Shown here piece by piece: positions 19,605 through 32,800 of a DNA stretch of 64,000 bases. Source of the DNA: Varanus komodoensis. Lineage: Eukaryota > Chordata > Lepidosauria > Squamata > Varanidae. A program made the translations under genes and the position numbers. The DNA lies in the NCBI RefSeq assembly GCF_004798865.1, contig NW_025336576.1, positions 1,849,677-1,913,676 on the forward strand, read 5' to 3'. Every line of letters begins with the position of its first letter. Position 1 is the first letter of the stretch. The notes under the pieces were generated by a model. It did no database searches and was not told the DNA's origin. It saw only the letters and a program-made list of their open reading frames with translations.

Positions 19605-20874
19605 CAGTAGAAACCACTGAAGTTTATTTGCAGCCACAATGCTTACACTGTATGCAGCAAACACCCTTACAAGTCATTCAGCAATCTGCTCACGCATAAA
19701 GGACCCAACACGCAATCGCCAGGGGAAAGAAGAAAAAATAAAATGGAGCAGGTACTATCTGGGAAGAAAAACCAGGACAGGTTAGAGCTAGGCTAGAGGG
19801 TGCACAAAGCTAGCAGCAAGAAGGGTGGGAAAGTACAAGGCAAACAGCTCCCCCCAACCTTCTTTCCGAAAGTTTAAATATCCAAAACATTGCTGCAGCA
19901 TTAGGGTAAAATGTGGATTTGTGTTACACATCATGCCGGGCTTGTCCTGTGAAGAACCTTGTCCTGGTAGCGGCCGATACCAAGTTCGGTGGTTCCCAGT
20001 GAAGACGGCCGTCTGTGAGTAGCAGAGGGGGCTCAGAAAATCTGCGGGGCGGGGCGGGGCAGGGCAGGGAATGCAAGACAAGACTGCTGCTGTGGCAGCC
20101 CTCGAGGAGAGACTTGCTCAGCCCCGAACAGCTTACTCTCCACACGTCCTAGCAGCCGAGAAACAAGGAGGTCCACATGAACTAAAAGGAGAGCCTGAGG
20201 GGGGATGCTAAGAAAGAAGCATGGACACACCAGCTCAGACCTTTCTGTGGCCGGCCACCTGGGGCCAGGCGAGAAAGGGTGTGCCAGAAGGAGGGCAGGG
20301 AGAAAACACTCGTGGAGCATGGCATGGCTTTGAGTTCCTAACAACAAGAGGGAAGATCGGGGCAGGATGATACAAGTTACAGGGATGTATAAGAAAAATA
20401 TACATTTGGAATTTTACACTTATCGTGTCTCTCTACACTTGTTACTAAATATAACTCTGCGCTTTCACACCCCCTAACCCAGTTGCACGGCAGGTGGCCA
20501 GGAGACAGCTTCCTCACTTGCATACAATCCTCACTTCAGCATTGGTGCACTAAACTCTGTAAAAATTTCAGTCACACTTTTTTAAACTTGAGTCAATATA
20601 AACCTTGTTCAAAATGTTATGAAAAAATGTACATGTTTATACAAGGCAGGCTGTGGCAGGACACTGGGATTCCTCTCTGACATTCACGTGGGGAGAGGGT
20701 GTTCTCCCCTTGCTCTTCTCTAAGGAAAAAATCCCCCTGCCCTGGTGGATTTTGACACCCCTCCTCCTGCAGCCTAGCCCCAGGGACCAGCAGGGATCAT
20801 AAATGCCCTTTTGTCTTTCCATCGGAAAAGTTAACCTCCCTGGCCCAAGCCAGAGAGAGGCTTCTCACGAGACG
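19605..20874 (-). other. XPO7: XPO7 3' UTR
   Basis: From the stop codon (20877-20875) the only AATAAA I see on the minus strand downstream is at 19628-19623 (TTTATT on the plus strand), giving a 3' UTR of about 1.26 kb. No open frame or repeat interrupts it apart from a short GGGGC run near 20045. The end point is inferred from the signal only. Confidence 0.65.
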
Positions 20875-23800
20875 TCAGCTCATCATGTCGTTGCTGTTCA
20901 CCCCATAGGTGGAGTTCTTCATAGAGTCATTCACCTCCCGCCGGAACGCAGACAGGTTCTGCGTAAACCTGCCAAGGATACAAGCCAGAACTCGGTTAGA
21001 AATGGGCAAGCACCACCCCGAAGGCCCTGGCACGGCCTCGCCACCCCAAGCTGGCTCCGCTGCTGCACAAGGAGCTGCGCTGTGTGTCTGAGGGAGTCCA
21101 GAGGGAGAAGCTGCCTTGGGTCTCCCATTTGCCTTTATATAAGGAAAACAAAAATAAACTCAAACTCTCTCCTTTCTGGAGGACAGTTCTGAGAGCCTGG
21201 CAGGCAAGCTCTGATGAGGTGGGCCCGTTCAGAACTACTTGTTTCAGCAGCCCCATTGCTAGCTGCTCTTCCACTGGCAAAGGCTACCGCAACGATCAAT
21301 CGACCCTTGTGTGAAAGGTTCCCTTCCCAACACCATCTGGAACAGCCAAGTCAGAGCTCACGAGTTTTGTCCTGCACACAATAGATAAGGCCAAAAATTG
21401 CCCTCCCTTTAAAACTGCTGCAGTGGGACCTTGGCTCACGAACTTAATCCGTTCCAGGACTCCGGCTGAGACCCAAATTGGTCATAAGCCAATTAAATTT
21501 CCCCATAAGGTTTAATGTAAATAAGGTTAATCCATTCCGTAACTATTTTTTTTAATCACAAAAATTTGAAGCTGGTGCACTGGGGCAGGGGGGGAGACAG
21601 GCACGATAGCGGGTGTGCTCAGGGGGGTGATGGGCGTGATCGTCACCTGATGCAGAGTTCGCGACCTGAGGCAACATTTTTCAGAAATTTCTGTTTGCGA
21701 CCCGATTTGGTTGTGAACGGAGGCATTTATGAGCCGAGGTACCACTCTATTTTGTGCTTTCTTGTCCAAATATTTTTTTCTGAGTTAAGCACCCTCAGTC
21801 CTTTTAGCCTGCATCACAAGATGTGACCATGTCAGATTCTTCCATTTGGGGCGCTCCTCTGCTTTGATGAAACAGTGTGCAAGAGGCCAGAGAGGAAGGG
21901 CGCACGCAAGCACCAGCAGGTGGAAGGGGCCGAGCAGGCCGAGGAAGGCTTCCTTCGGCTGTCTGGCCTGCCAGCCTCGTGCAGTGAACTCTGTGCCACT
22001 CTTAAGAGCTCAGGCCCAGATACTCTCCGGGGGAGCTGCTTTGTCAGGGCGCCTCCAGAGCACGGGTGCTCCAATTACGGCCCGCGGGTTGGATCCGGCT
22101 CGCCACAGCTAACCAGGCGTGCATGCACACGCATGCACGCACGGCGAGGTGCCAGCTTGCTTGCAAGGAGATCGTTTTGGACTCACTCGGAAAAAATGAT
22201 CTCTGCGCATGCATGCCCCTGCCTTTCTGTGCCTGCGCACCCCCCCGCACGCCCCTCCCTGGCGGGCCGTGCCATCCCTGGCACCTGTCGACTGTCCCCC
22301 ATTAGAAAAAGTTTGAGCAGCCCTGCCCTAGCGATGAGAACAGGGTCCCCACCGTGCCTCCCGCAGGGCATTCTGGAGCGGCAAGTGGCCTGCAGGCAGG
22401 CGGCAACCCAGTCGTTCCGCGGGCTGCTCCCCGTGGCCCGAGAGCGATACTGACCTATCGCGATTCTTGGTGAGCAAATTGCGCTCAATGCCTTCCATGA
22501 GGTTCTCGAAGCAGAGGTGCATCGCCTGCTGTTTCTCTGGAGGCTGGCTGTTTACTATACTGTTCCTTAGGTCTGAGAAATACTGGAAAGGGAGGGAGAG
22601 GGAGAGGCATTGGAGAACTGTGTGCTTAAAGAAGGCAGAGCCCTCCTTTTCAGACACCCAGCCGACAGCCAGCGCAGTGCCAAGGGGCCTGAGGAGCCCT
22701 TACCTTTTCATTGAGGAGTATCAAGCCAAGCAGAGGCCGCGACATGGACCACTGGTTCCTGCAGTCCTCAAAGATGATGATATTCAACACTGTTGACAGC
22801 ATCTAGGAAGGGAGCGCAAGACTGAGCCGGCTGCTACAGTTCTTGTAGCTTAATTTTTGAGAGGCACAACAGAATGGGAGTGTTGAAAGGGGAAGGTCCT
22901 GTTTTGGAAAGGGAGCACGTAACCAGCACTGCGTCACTGGCAGGGCTCGATGCCGCTGTGCTGCCCCAGCACCTCCGCAGAATGCCTCCGCGGCCTGCTC
23001 AGTGCCACCCGGATGAGCGCTGCAACAGAGAGAACGGCCCTGGGCTGTGTTCGTGCCGAGCCGGGTACGAGGATGCCACACTCCTCAGCATGCCCAAGCC
23101 TCCCTTGAGCCTGCACCGACCCGGGTGGTGGTGCCGGAATACAAGAGTTGGCTCAGGGCTGCCCTGGGGGAATCTGCACACGATCTGCGTGGAGGCGCCC
23201 TCGGAGAGACGTCCTCTGTATGAGGCCGGGGAGCCGCACAGCCACAGGCGCCGCCTCCCTTGCCCTTACCTGCTGGATCATCTCGGGGTGCTGCTGCATG
23301 ATGTGCAGGAAGCGGTCGCTCTCCTGGGTCAGCGGGGCGGTCCTCTTCTTCGTGCTGCGGGAGAGCTGCTTGAAGAGATAGGTGACAATGTGGTCCAAGC
23401 AGGAGCAGCAGCCTGTGCAAACCATGGTGTCTATAGAACAAGAAGAGGGGCAGAGTGGGAAGACAGGGCCAGGAGCACCTCGCGCCCCACGCCCGGCTGG
23501 ACCGCGGCCATCGAGTCTGCAGCCCACGGCCCGTCCACAGCAGGGGGCTGAACCGGGCGATCGCCAAGCCGCCTTCCGCCGTGAGTCCCCCTGCAAGCAT
23601 CCGCCCCAGCGGCAGCCCCAGCGGCCAGCGCTCCCAGTAAGCGCGGTGGACGGCGCCCTGCTCAAGGTCCCTTGGCTAGCCTGGCAGCCCTCCTTTCCAG
23701 ACACCCGGAGCATCGCCGTGAGGACACAGGCTGAGGGCCAGCGCTGCTGGCGGGGACGGGCTCGCAGTGCTTGGCAAAGGCGCGACCGTACCTTAAGAGC

Positions 23801-26800
23801 TACGGGGACGAACCTTTAGCTGCACGGTCGTGTAATGCCAGTGGCCTCCGACTACAGAGGCTGGAGATGCAGCTTGTGCACCTCCTGCCTCAGAGATGGC
23901 TGCTGAGCAGGGCCGGGCAGCAAGAGCGTCTGGGGCATCCTTCACCTCCTGCCCGCCCCGCCCCAGCCGCCCCCTTCCAGAGCTTCCCTTCAGAGTCCTT
24001 ATTATGCTCAGAGGCACACTGCGGTACAGAAAACATATTCACTTACCTAGTGCTGTGAGACCTTCTGAAATGGAAGAAAGAATATACATGATTACGTGAG
24101 GCTCCAAGCTGGCTATAAAATTCATGTGGTCCTGGGTAAGAACTTCCAGTAATGAATAATAGGACTGGCTGAGCTTAGGGTAATCCTGCAGACAGAGAAA
24201 GACAGGGAGAAAGGGGTAGGTGAACGCCCAGAGTCATTGTCGTTCATTCTCATTCTTTTTCTCTCTCTCGCTCTGTGCACACACGCGGAAGGTGCATGGG
24301 CACATCCCACAACTGCACGGTGCGACTCCGAGTGCAGCTGTGCAGTCCCTATAAAACTCGGTTGCAACCCCTGTTCCAGAAGCAGCGGCTCTCAGCCTGT
24401 GGCCATTCTGAGTAAGATGCTTGGCTTGCTGAAGGGCCTGGATGGGAACACCGTGCTGAATTCCTGCCCTTGGGATTCCTGCAATCCGATACCTCCGTGC
24501 CAAAGAAAGGGGAAAAGTGCAGGGAGGATGAGGGACCCCTCCAATGGACACATGGCTGACCCGCTACTTCTCCCGACGATTTTTCCCTCTACACCTGAAG
24601 CAGATGGCCCATAGAGCTAGCAGTCTCCGTCTAGCGGTCCACACCCACAGCACAAACGAATGGTTGCGCTCTGCCATGCTGTCCTGCCACTGGCTTCCTA
24701 AGAGCCAGAACCAGAGTGTGCAGGTTTCTGTTCCCACCGGGGAAAGATGTCTGAGCAAAACCTCTCCTGGAGAGTTGCCTCAGTGGTCAGCGAGGTGGTG
24801 CCTGGCAGGCGCCTGCCTTTCCAGGGATTCTGTGCCAGCCCCGATGGGGCCATGCACTGGATGAGCCAACTGGGCGCATTCACTGATCTGAGGCACCGGC
24901 ACTGCTGCCCCCAGCAGAAAGGGGGGCTGGGACCGAGAAGGCAGGTGCAACCCAACGGTGATGTCCACACATATGCGCTGGTCGTCAAAAGCAGTCCGAG
25001 ACGGGCGCATGGCAGTCCCAAGCCGAGGTGAACGAAAAGCCTGGGTGGCTGGGGCAGCAGCTCACCAGAAGGTCGCTGTGTGGGATGGAGAGCAGGAGCT
25101 TGATGAAGGTCTGCAAGGCATTGTCGAGCGCGTCGTCCCCGTAGAGGCGGAAGACCCCAAAATTGACATAGCTGCCACTCAGCGCGGCCTTGAGCATGGA
25201 GAAGCAGATGGAGATCCCTTTCAGCTTCAAGGCGTACACTTGATCTTTTGGAACCTCTCCCAGGGTCAGGATACGATTTCCTGCAAAAGCATTTTAAAAA
25301 GGCCGGCATCTCAGCATTTTCTTCTTAACCATGTCCGTAAAATTTACATTCTTCTCAGAACCTGTCAGAAAAACAAAGCTGAGAAACCACGAGTGACAGT
25401 GTAAGAGGGCATCACCCTGCCATGCCAAGACATGATTTTTGCGCAGAAAAGGTTGGCTGTTAGAGCCTTGTTGGGCAGCCCTTCACAGCTCCCCGAGACC
25501 CCAAACAGCCTCACCCCTAATGGAGATGCACAAGAAATGAAGGGTGGCTGCTCGAAAGAGAGACAAGCGCTCTGGGGCAGGCACAGAATGTGCAAAGCTA
25601 ATTTTTAAACAAAAAAGTGTTTGTATTTAAACACAGAAACAGAGCAAGTCAGAAGGAGCCTCCTGGATGCCCTTTCTAATGTAACATTTGTAATGTTCTG
25701 TTTCATTGACTATGCTAAAGCCTTTGATTGTGTGGATTACAACCAATTGTGGCAAGTCCTTAAAGAGATGGGAGTACCAGTCCATCGTATTTGTATCTTG
25801 AGAAACCTGTATGCGGGTCAGGAAGCAACAGTAAGAACTGGACACGGAACCAGTGATTGGTTCAAAATTGAGAAAGGAGTTCGGCAAGGCTGTATACTGT
25901 CGCCCTGCCTATTTAACTTACATGCAGAGCACATCATGAGAAAGGCGGGCCTAGATGAATCACCAGTTGGAATTCAGATTGCGGGGAGAAATATCAACAA
26001 CCTCAGATATGCAGATGATACCACTCTAATGGCAGAAAGTAAAGAGGAACTAAAGAGCCTCTTGATGTAGGTGAAGGAGGAGAGCGCAAAAGTTGGCTTG
26101 AAACTCAACATCAGGAAAACTAAGATCATGGCATCAGGTCCTCTCACTTCCTGGCAAATAGATGGGGAAGAAATGGATGTAGTGACAGATTTTATTTTCC
26201 TGGGCTCCAAGATCACTGCAGACGGGGACTGCAGTCAAGAAATTAAAAGATGCTTGCTCCTGGGGAGGAAAGCTATGGCAAATCTAGACAGCATATTAAA
26301 AAGCAGAGGCATCACCCTGCCAACAAAAGTGCGTATAGTCAAGGCTATGGTTTTCCCAGTTACAATATATGGCTGTGAAAGCTGGACCATAAGGAAGTCT
26401 GCGTGCCGAAGTATTGAGGCCTTTGAAATGTGGTGCTGGAGAAGACTCCTGCGAGTCCCTTGGACCGCAAGGCGATCAAACCGGTCAGTCCTAGAGGAGA
26501 TCAACCCTGACTGCTCTTCAGAAGGCCAGACAGTGAAGCTGAAACTCAAATACTTTGGCCACCCAATTAGAAGGACTCACTGGAGAAGACACTAATGCTT
26601 GGAACAACTGAGGACAAAAGAAGAAGGGGACGGGCAGAGGATGAGGTGGCTGGATGGAGTCACTGAAGCAGTTGGTCTGAGCTTGAGTGGACTCTGGGAG
26701 ATGGTGGAGGGCAGGAAGGCCTGGAGGAATGTTGTCTATGGGGTTGCGATGGGTCGGACATGACTTCGCGACTAACAACAACACATTTGTAATGTACTCT

Positions 26801-29800
26801 TGCTTTCAATTCAGTATTTTAATGTAAATTAGCATGGTTTGTAACTTGTTGGGAAATGATGCAAACAACCATGGAATAACATTTTTGTTTGTTTGTTTAG
26901 TTGCAAAGTCGTGCCTGACCCATCATGCCCCCATGGACAACATTCCTCTGGGCTCTGCTGTCCTCCACCTTCCCCCGGAGTCCACCCAAGCCCACACCCA
27001 CTGCCCCAGTGGCTCCATCGAACCACCTCATCCTCTGCCATCCCCTCCTCCTTTTGCCTGGAATAACCTAACACAAATCTATTCAAATGGGACTATGAAC
27101 GTGGGGAAAACCTGCGCAACTTGTTGGAGGGCAAGTGAGTTCCGAACTGCCCTGGAGTTCAGGCACGCTTTACAGAAATAAGCTACTGACCAGCAGCTCC
27201 TGGGAGTCTTTTGGCAAGCCTTCTTTTCCTTGGGCTCCTCAGCGCTTCCAACAGCATAAATCACCATCAGGGAACTATGCAAGCTGCCCCGCTACTTGTC
27301 AGTGGCCTGTGCATTAAGAGTCCCTTTGCTCTCCACTGAACCCTAACCCACGCCAAAGACCGCGAAGGAGAAGGGAAGCGCCTTCCCCTCCGTACCTACC
27401 ATAGGTAGTTATCATTTTGCTTGTCTCCCGGAAGAGCAAGATGCCATTGGGTGAAGAGACATCAAACTGCAACCTCTGAGACCTGGAAGCAAACAACCAA
27501 GCAAGAAAGTTGTGCCTTGGCTGAGGAACCAAGAGCGGGAGAAGCAAAGTGCTGGCGCTGGAGGCCTCTCAGGGGGAGCCTGAAAGCCCTGCCCGTCAGT
27601 GCAGGCAGGCACAGAAACGGTCCCATGTCCTCAGCTGCCAGCACATGAAAAAACATCTCTTTTCTGCAGCGGATTCCGAATCCATCTAAGCCAGCCTTGG
27701 AATTGCGTGAGAGACAGCCTGGCTCTGTGGCTTGTGCCTCGCCCTGGTAACCAGAGGCAGCCTGCTTCTGAACATGAACATGCTGTTCACCTGTCAAGGC
27801 TAATCATTATGGATAACCTGCCCTTCTCAAGGACAGGTGTGCTGTGCAGAGACGCTTCCATACTGTGTGCTGGCTCATCATCCGCTGAAAAGGGCTGGCA
27901 GCAACACCTGTGGGGCCCCTGCTGGTGCCCGGCCAGCCACCTGGCACCCCTGCAGAACTCTGGCCAGGGAGGGCAGCCGAGGAATGGGGTGTCTGCATCT
28001 CTGGTGACTGCACAGGCCAGCCAGCCATGGGGGGTACCAGGAGCCCAAAGCTGTCCCTACCTGTTGTGCACCAGCTCAGCCATCAACTTGAGCACAGGCG
28101 TGGTGCAGGCCGGGTCGTGGTACCAGAGCTCAACTGCCCGCTGCAGGATCGGCATGTAGGGTGGGTAGCTGTGAGACAGAAGCTAAGAAGCCGCAGTGCT
28201 GGCAGAAACACGTGGTAAGCACTGGAGTCGTTCCACTCAGCGCCTGGCTCGTAAGCTGCCACACTGACTGCAAGCAGCTCACTGCAAGGCTGCTTGCCAC
28301 AGGCCCTGCCAGCTCCGGCTCGGGCTGGGGAGAGGGCAGCTGGGCTACCCCGTCTCTTCACTTAAGGGTCTAGCAGCCTGCCCAGCACCGTGATGCTTGC
28401 AGCCTCTAAGCCAGCCTTCTCTCGGCCGTGTGGGCCAGGGCAGGGATGCTCTCCCCAGAGAAGGCAGGCGGCCCAGTGCGAACAGCCAAACCTGGTGGTC
28501 CTCAGCAAAGGGATCGAGCCCACGGCCTCACTGGGAACTCAGCGTGCGAGGACTGGCAGGCCAAGGCCCCTCTGCAGAACGGAGGCAGCCCCAGGAGGCC
28601 CTGGTTCAGTGGGCAGCCTTGAGACCCACCCCACCCCCGGGGGCAGATCCACCCAAGGAAGAAGGATACATCCACTCGAAGAGCATCATGAAGCTGGTCT
28701 TGGCATTGAAAGCAAAGGCGATCCCCCTCAGGTCTCTCACCAGGCCAACCAGAGTTCTCTGTGTACAGATAGAGGTGTGGATTAGAGGGAAAATGTGCTG
28801 CATCCACCAGAAGCAACAGGCCCTAGAAGGAGCAGCAGGGGGACTCTGCCCAGTGTCTGCTAAGTGTAACTGCCCCAGCATCTGCACCCAGGAAGGCGTC
28901 AAGGGTGTGTGCATGAGGGTCTCTCAGCCTACCACTCCCCACACTGGCTCAGGATGCAGGAAAGGTAATTTGGAGTGAAGGGCCTTGCTGGGGGGTGGAG
29001 AGTGCCCAAGGAGAACTCCCTTCACTTGCTCCCTCAAAGCAGGGCTTATGCAAATAAAGCAAAAAGCGGGGCCCTCCCAGTTCCAGGCAGAACTTCATGC
29101 TGCTGCTGAGAGCTCTTCATGCTCCTCCAGCTGGGCAAAGTGCCACCATCCTAGAGGAGATTGGCACACTTATCCTGTGCACTAAAAGATGCAAACCTGA
29201 CTCAGTTTTAGTCTCATGGATGGGCAAAGACACAAAAAAGCTTATCAGTTTTGCTAAAAGTAGCCCCCAAAGTCCTATGTATACCCAACTTATGGTGTCA
29301 GGGAAAGGAGCAGAGATGCCACATTGTTTTCTTAGGGTGTCTGGGAAATGGAAAAATTGCTCCCCTGATTTCTTGGGTCAGTGGCTTCAAGTGGCACATC
29401 AGCTCACATGTATGGGCTGGAAAGAGTTGTAGCAAGCAAAGGACCCGCATGCTCTTTCCCTCCCCACTTGCAGGTCTGGAGCTAGAGTCCTTTTGACTGC
29501 CTACAGCTTGCTCTAAATACTAACTGTTAATATTTAGTTAACTGGCTGGGTCTCCGCACTGGTGGCCAGTCCATTCCCAGGCAGCTCCAAGTGCGGATTT
29601 TAGCCTTTAAAGGGTGAAGCTGCGTGTGGAGGGTTCCCAGGAGCAGGGAGCAGGGCCCAGCAGCATCCTCTGGAGAGTGCCATGAGGAGGGCGAGGCAGC
29701 GGCTGCTGCCCAGAGGGCCTTCCAGCGGTGCCCTCCCCAGGGAGGCTCATCTCGCATGCCTGCGCTGCGGCGTGGTGGGCAGCGAGAGCAGCTTCTCCGC

Positions 29801-32800
29801 AGATATTCTGCTGCTTTACAGGGCTGCCAGATCGTTGCACAGCAAGACTTGGCAAATGATAAATGGGACAGTTGAATCAGCTCTGCTGTCACAGGAGATC
29901 CAAAAAAGGTCCTGGAGGGAGAACACGCCGGCAAATGGGACTGCGACGACAGCAGTGCTTTGGAGAACAGCAGGCTCAGGAAAGCCGCCCCTAGAGCAGG
30001 GTGGACTGCACACAACCCGCCTGCGGCACAAGCCGCCTGGTGGCGATGTGGCAAGAGCGGAGAAGCCCCTGCCCATCTGCTGCCAAATTTCACTGGCAGG
30101 AGGCAACAGAGGCCGAGCAGAGCCCAATTGACTCGAATACCAGCTGAATCGGGTACTTTTCAGCCTCACTTGCATCATGACACTGGAATTCAGCAACAAA
30201 CTGACCACTGGCTTGGCTTCATGCACCAAATTTCACTCATGTGGCTCTCAGTGGGCCCAGGAACTGGTGTCTGGCACCGGCTTCCATGCCAAAAGCTACC
30301 CGACTCTCCCCAAGAAGCCTGAGCAGTTGCACTGCATATTGCAGAGGTCCCCAAACGGAAACCCGTTTACTGGTGATGCCCAGACAAAGCAGCCCCCTTC
30401 AAAATCAAGGAGATGAAGGCGGAGGCCAAGAGCTCCACAGGTCCTTTTGCCCAAGGCAGAGCTGAGTGAGCTGCTCCTGCTCTGGTTCCAAAGCCCCCAC
30501 AGGCTCCTTGATGCCCTTGGGAAATAAGGAACCTGCTCTCTCTCTCTCTCAGTAAGAAAGCAAGCAGCGTGAGAACCTTTCCAGGTGGTCTCACCATTAC
30601 AAAGCAGTCACGTCTCATCTGGAAGCAAGAAGGCATCGTTCTGTCTACTATCCGCTACTTAGCTTCTGACTAGCAAGGAGAAGCCTTGCTGAATCTGGGG
30701 AGACCAACAGGTCTCGCGAAAAGAAGTCTGGAGATGTGACAGCATCTGGGGAGAGGTCCGAGCCTCACGATTTCCTTATAGGGTCATTCCAGCCGTCTCC
30801 TCCTGAGGACCATCCAGCTCAGGAGAGGAGCTTGTGGGAAAGCGGAGAGCAGGTCAGAGGACAGGGTATTTGCTCCTTCTGCGTCCTTTGTTGGGAACCT
30901 CAGAGAAAAAGTGTACCGTGTCAGAAGGCAATCAGGTGTGCCTTAGAGGTGCAAACTGCTTCCGTCACCTCACACACCCATTTCAATGGAGCCAGGCCTT
31001 GGCATGTGACTTGATGGGACATGGAGTCTTCAATGAGGGAGTGGCTCCCAGTTTCCCTCTAATGCCAAATGTGCGCCTTGGCAGCAGATTTCTTTGCCCT
31101 CTCCCGAACGCTCTTCTTCTGCAGCAGGTCAAAGGAAAGGGGTCTCGCGTGCCCGTCTGCTTCTGCTGGGTTCCAGTTCCCTCCTTGTCCCTCAGCACCA
31201 AGTGGTACGGTCCACATAGTCAACCTTCCAGAGGCATCTTGACACTTTGGGGAAGTCTGGCAAAATACAACTGGAGAGACAGCCTTATCCCGCCAAGGAA
31301 AAGCTGACTTTTCTGGGATCCTGCTTGTAAGACTCAAGACTGGAGTGACAGCTGGGGGCAGCCAGCCCACCCACAGCTGGAGCAGTCAACCCAACTACAA
31401 AGCTTGTCTTCACTCTCTGATGGAGAGCATCTGTGGTTTCTCACTGAGCTGGTCAGAAAGCCATTTGGCAAGCAGTCTACCATCCTCTGAAGATCAGGCA
31501 CAATGCTTCTGCGGGGACAAGGCTGAATGGCAACTGGAGATGGTAGCAGCTCAACCACGGAGGCTGAATACAGCTGGTGTTCAGGAGGAGGAGGATGCAG
31601 AACAGGGTAGTAGCAATGGCCATAAAAGGCAAACCTGGAAGCCTGGTGCTCTGGGTGGACTGAGACATGAAGGTGGGCTTCTGAAAAAATTATTAAGAAG
31701 CCCTGTTGGCTGCGTGGCTTCTAAGGTGGGGTGGAGGATCTAAGACAGCTTGGAATCCTGCAGATGTTTTGGGCTGTAACTCCCATGATTTCCAGCCTCG
31801 ATAACCAACAATAAGCGATTACAGGAATTGCAGTCCCAAACATCTTGCTAGCAGACAAATATGCTTAGGTCCTTCAGACTGAGCAGCCCTCCAATTACCA
31901 TTTTTCTTATGGTAGAGGGTTTAAAAATGTATCTCATCTGGTTACATACATCTTCCTTATTAAAAAGATAATGCTTAATTAGTGGTTCATTTCTATTGTT
32001 GAACTGGAACCAGTTTGTTTCTGTTACTCCCGCTGTACTCAACAGATCCAGCAAAACTCTTAAGTCCAGCATTTTTCATTTCCCAGGATCCTGCTATTAA
32101 TTCAAGGCACCAGCCATGACAAATATTAGATAAAACACAAGATCCCACGTCATAGGTAATTGAGAAGTGCACAGACAAGGACTGTTCCCTCTTGCCCTCT
32201 CTCCTGTAACATTTCTCTGACCTGCATTAGTTGTTCTGGTCTGTTTCGAGTGGATTCTTCATTCAGAACTCATTCCTTGTTTTCATAGGTAAAATAAGTG
32301 GAGCACAGTAGTTTTGATTTTCATTTGTTTAAAAACAACCAAGCAGCCCAAACCTTTCTGAGAATCTGGAACTAGTGTTCCATTTCTAGTAGATGCTGTA
32401 CGAGTCCAGGGAGACTTTTTCTGCAGACCAGAAACTCAGCATCAAACCAAACCAGTGTTTCTCCTTTACTGATTATTTGAACTCAAGACTGTTGCTGGTG
32501 TCCACCCCAGCCCACTTTCCCCCCTCGAGTTGGTAGAACCTTGAGCTTGAATTTTGCTTCTTTTTTTTGACGGCCTGCAACAGCTGGAGTCTCTGGTTTT
32601 GTTCTTTGGAGAAGCCCCGAAAGAACAAAAAGTGCCCCATTCCTGTTCTAGAGGTTTGGAGTCCTCTTCCCCGGGGCAGACAGCATTGTACTAGGTGCCA
32701 ACTGATCTATCAGGAAGTGTCTTCCCAAAATGATTCAGTGTGCGGATTAGATTCATAATATTAGTCGATGCCTCAGTGTTTTAACCATAATTTCCTTCCA

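Noticed and set aside
23153-23713. 186-codon minus-strand frame as a separate gene
   Set aside because: It is XPO7 exon 25 (23430-23270) read through into both flanking introns.
30340-30380. Possible hAT terminus (GCAGAGGTCCCCAAACGG)
   Set aside because: No matching opposite terminus or shared interior was found nearby, so there is too little to call an element.
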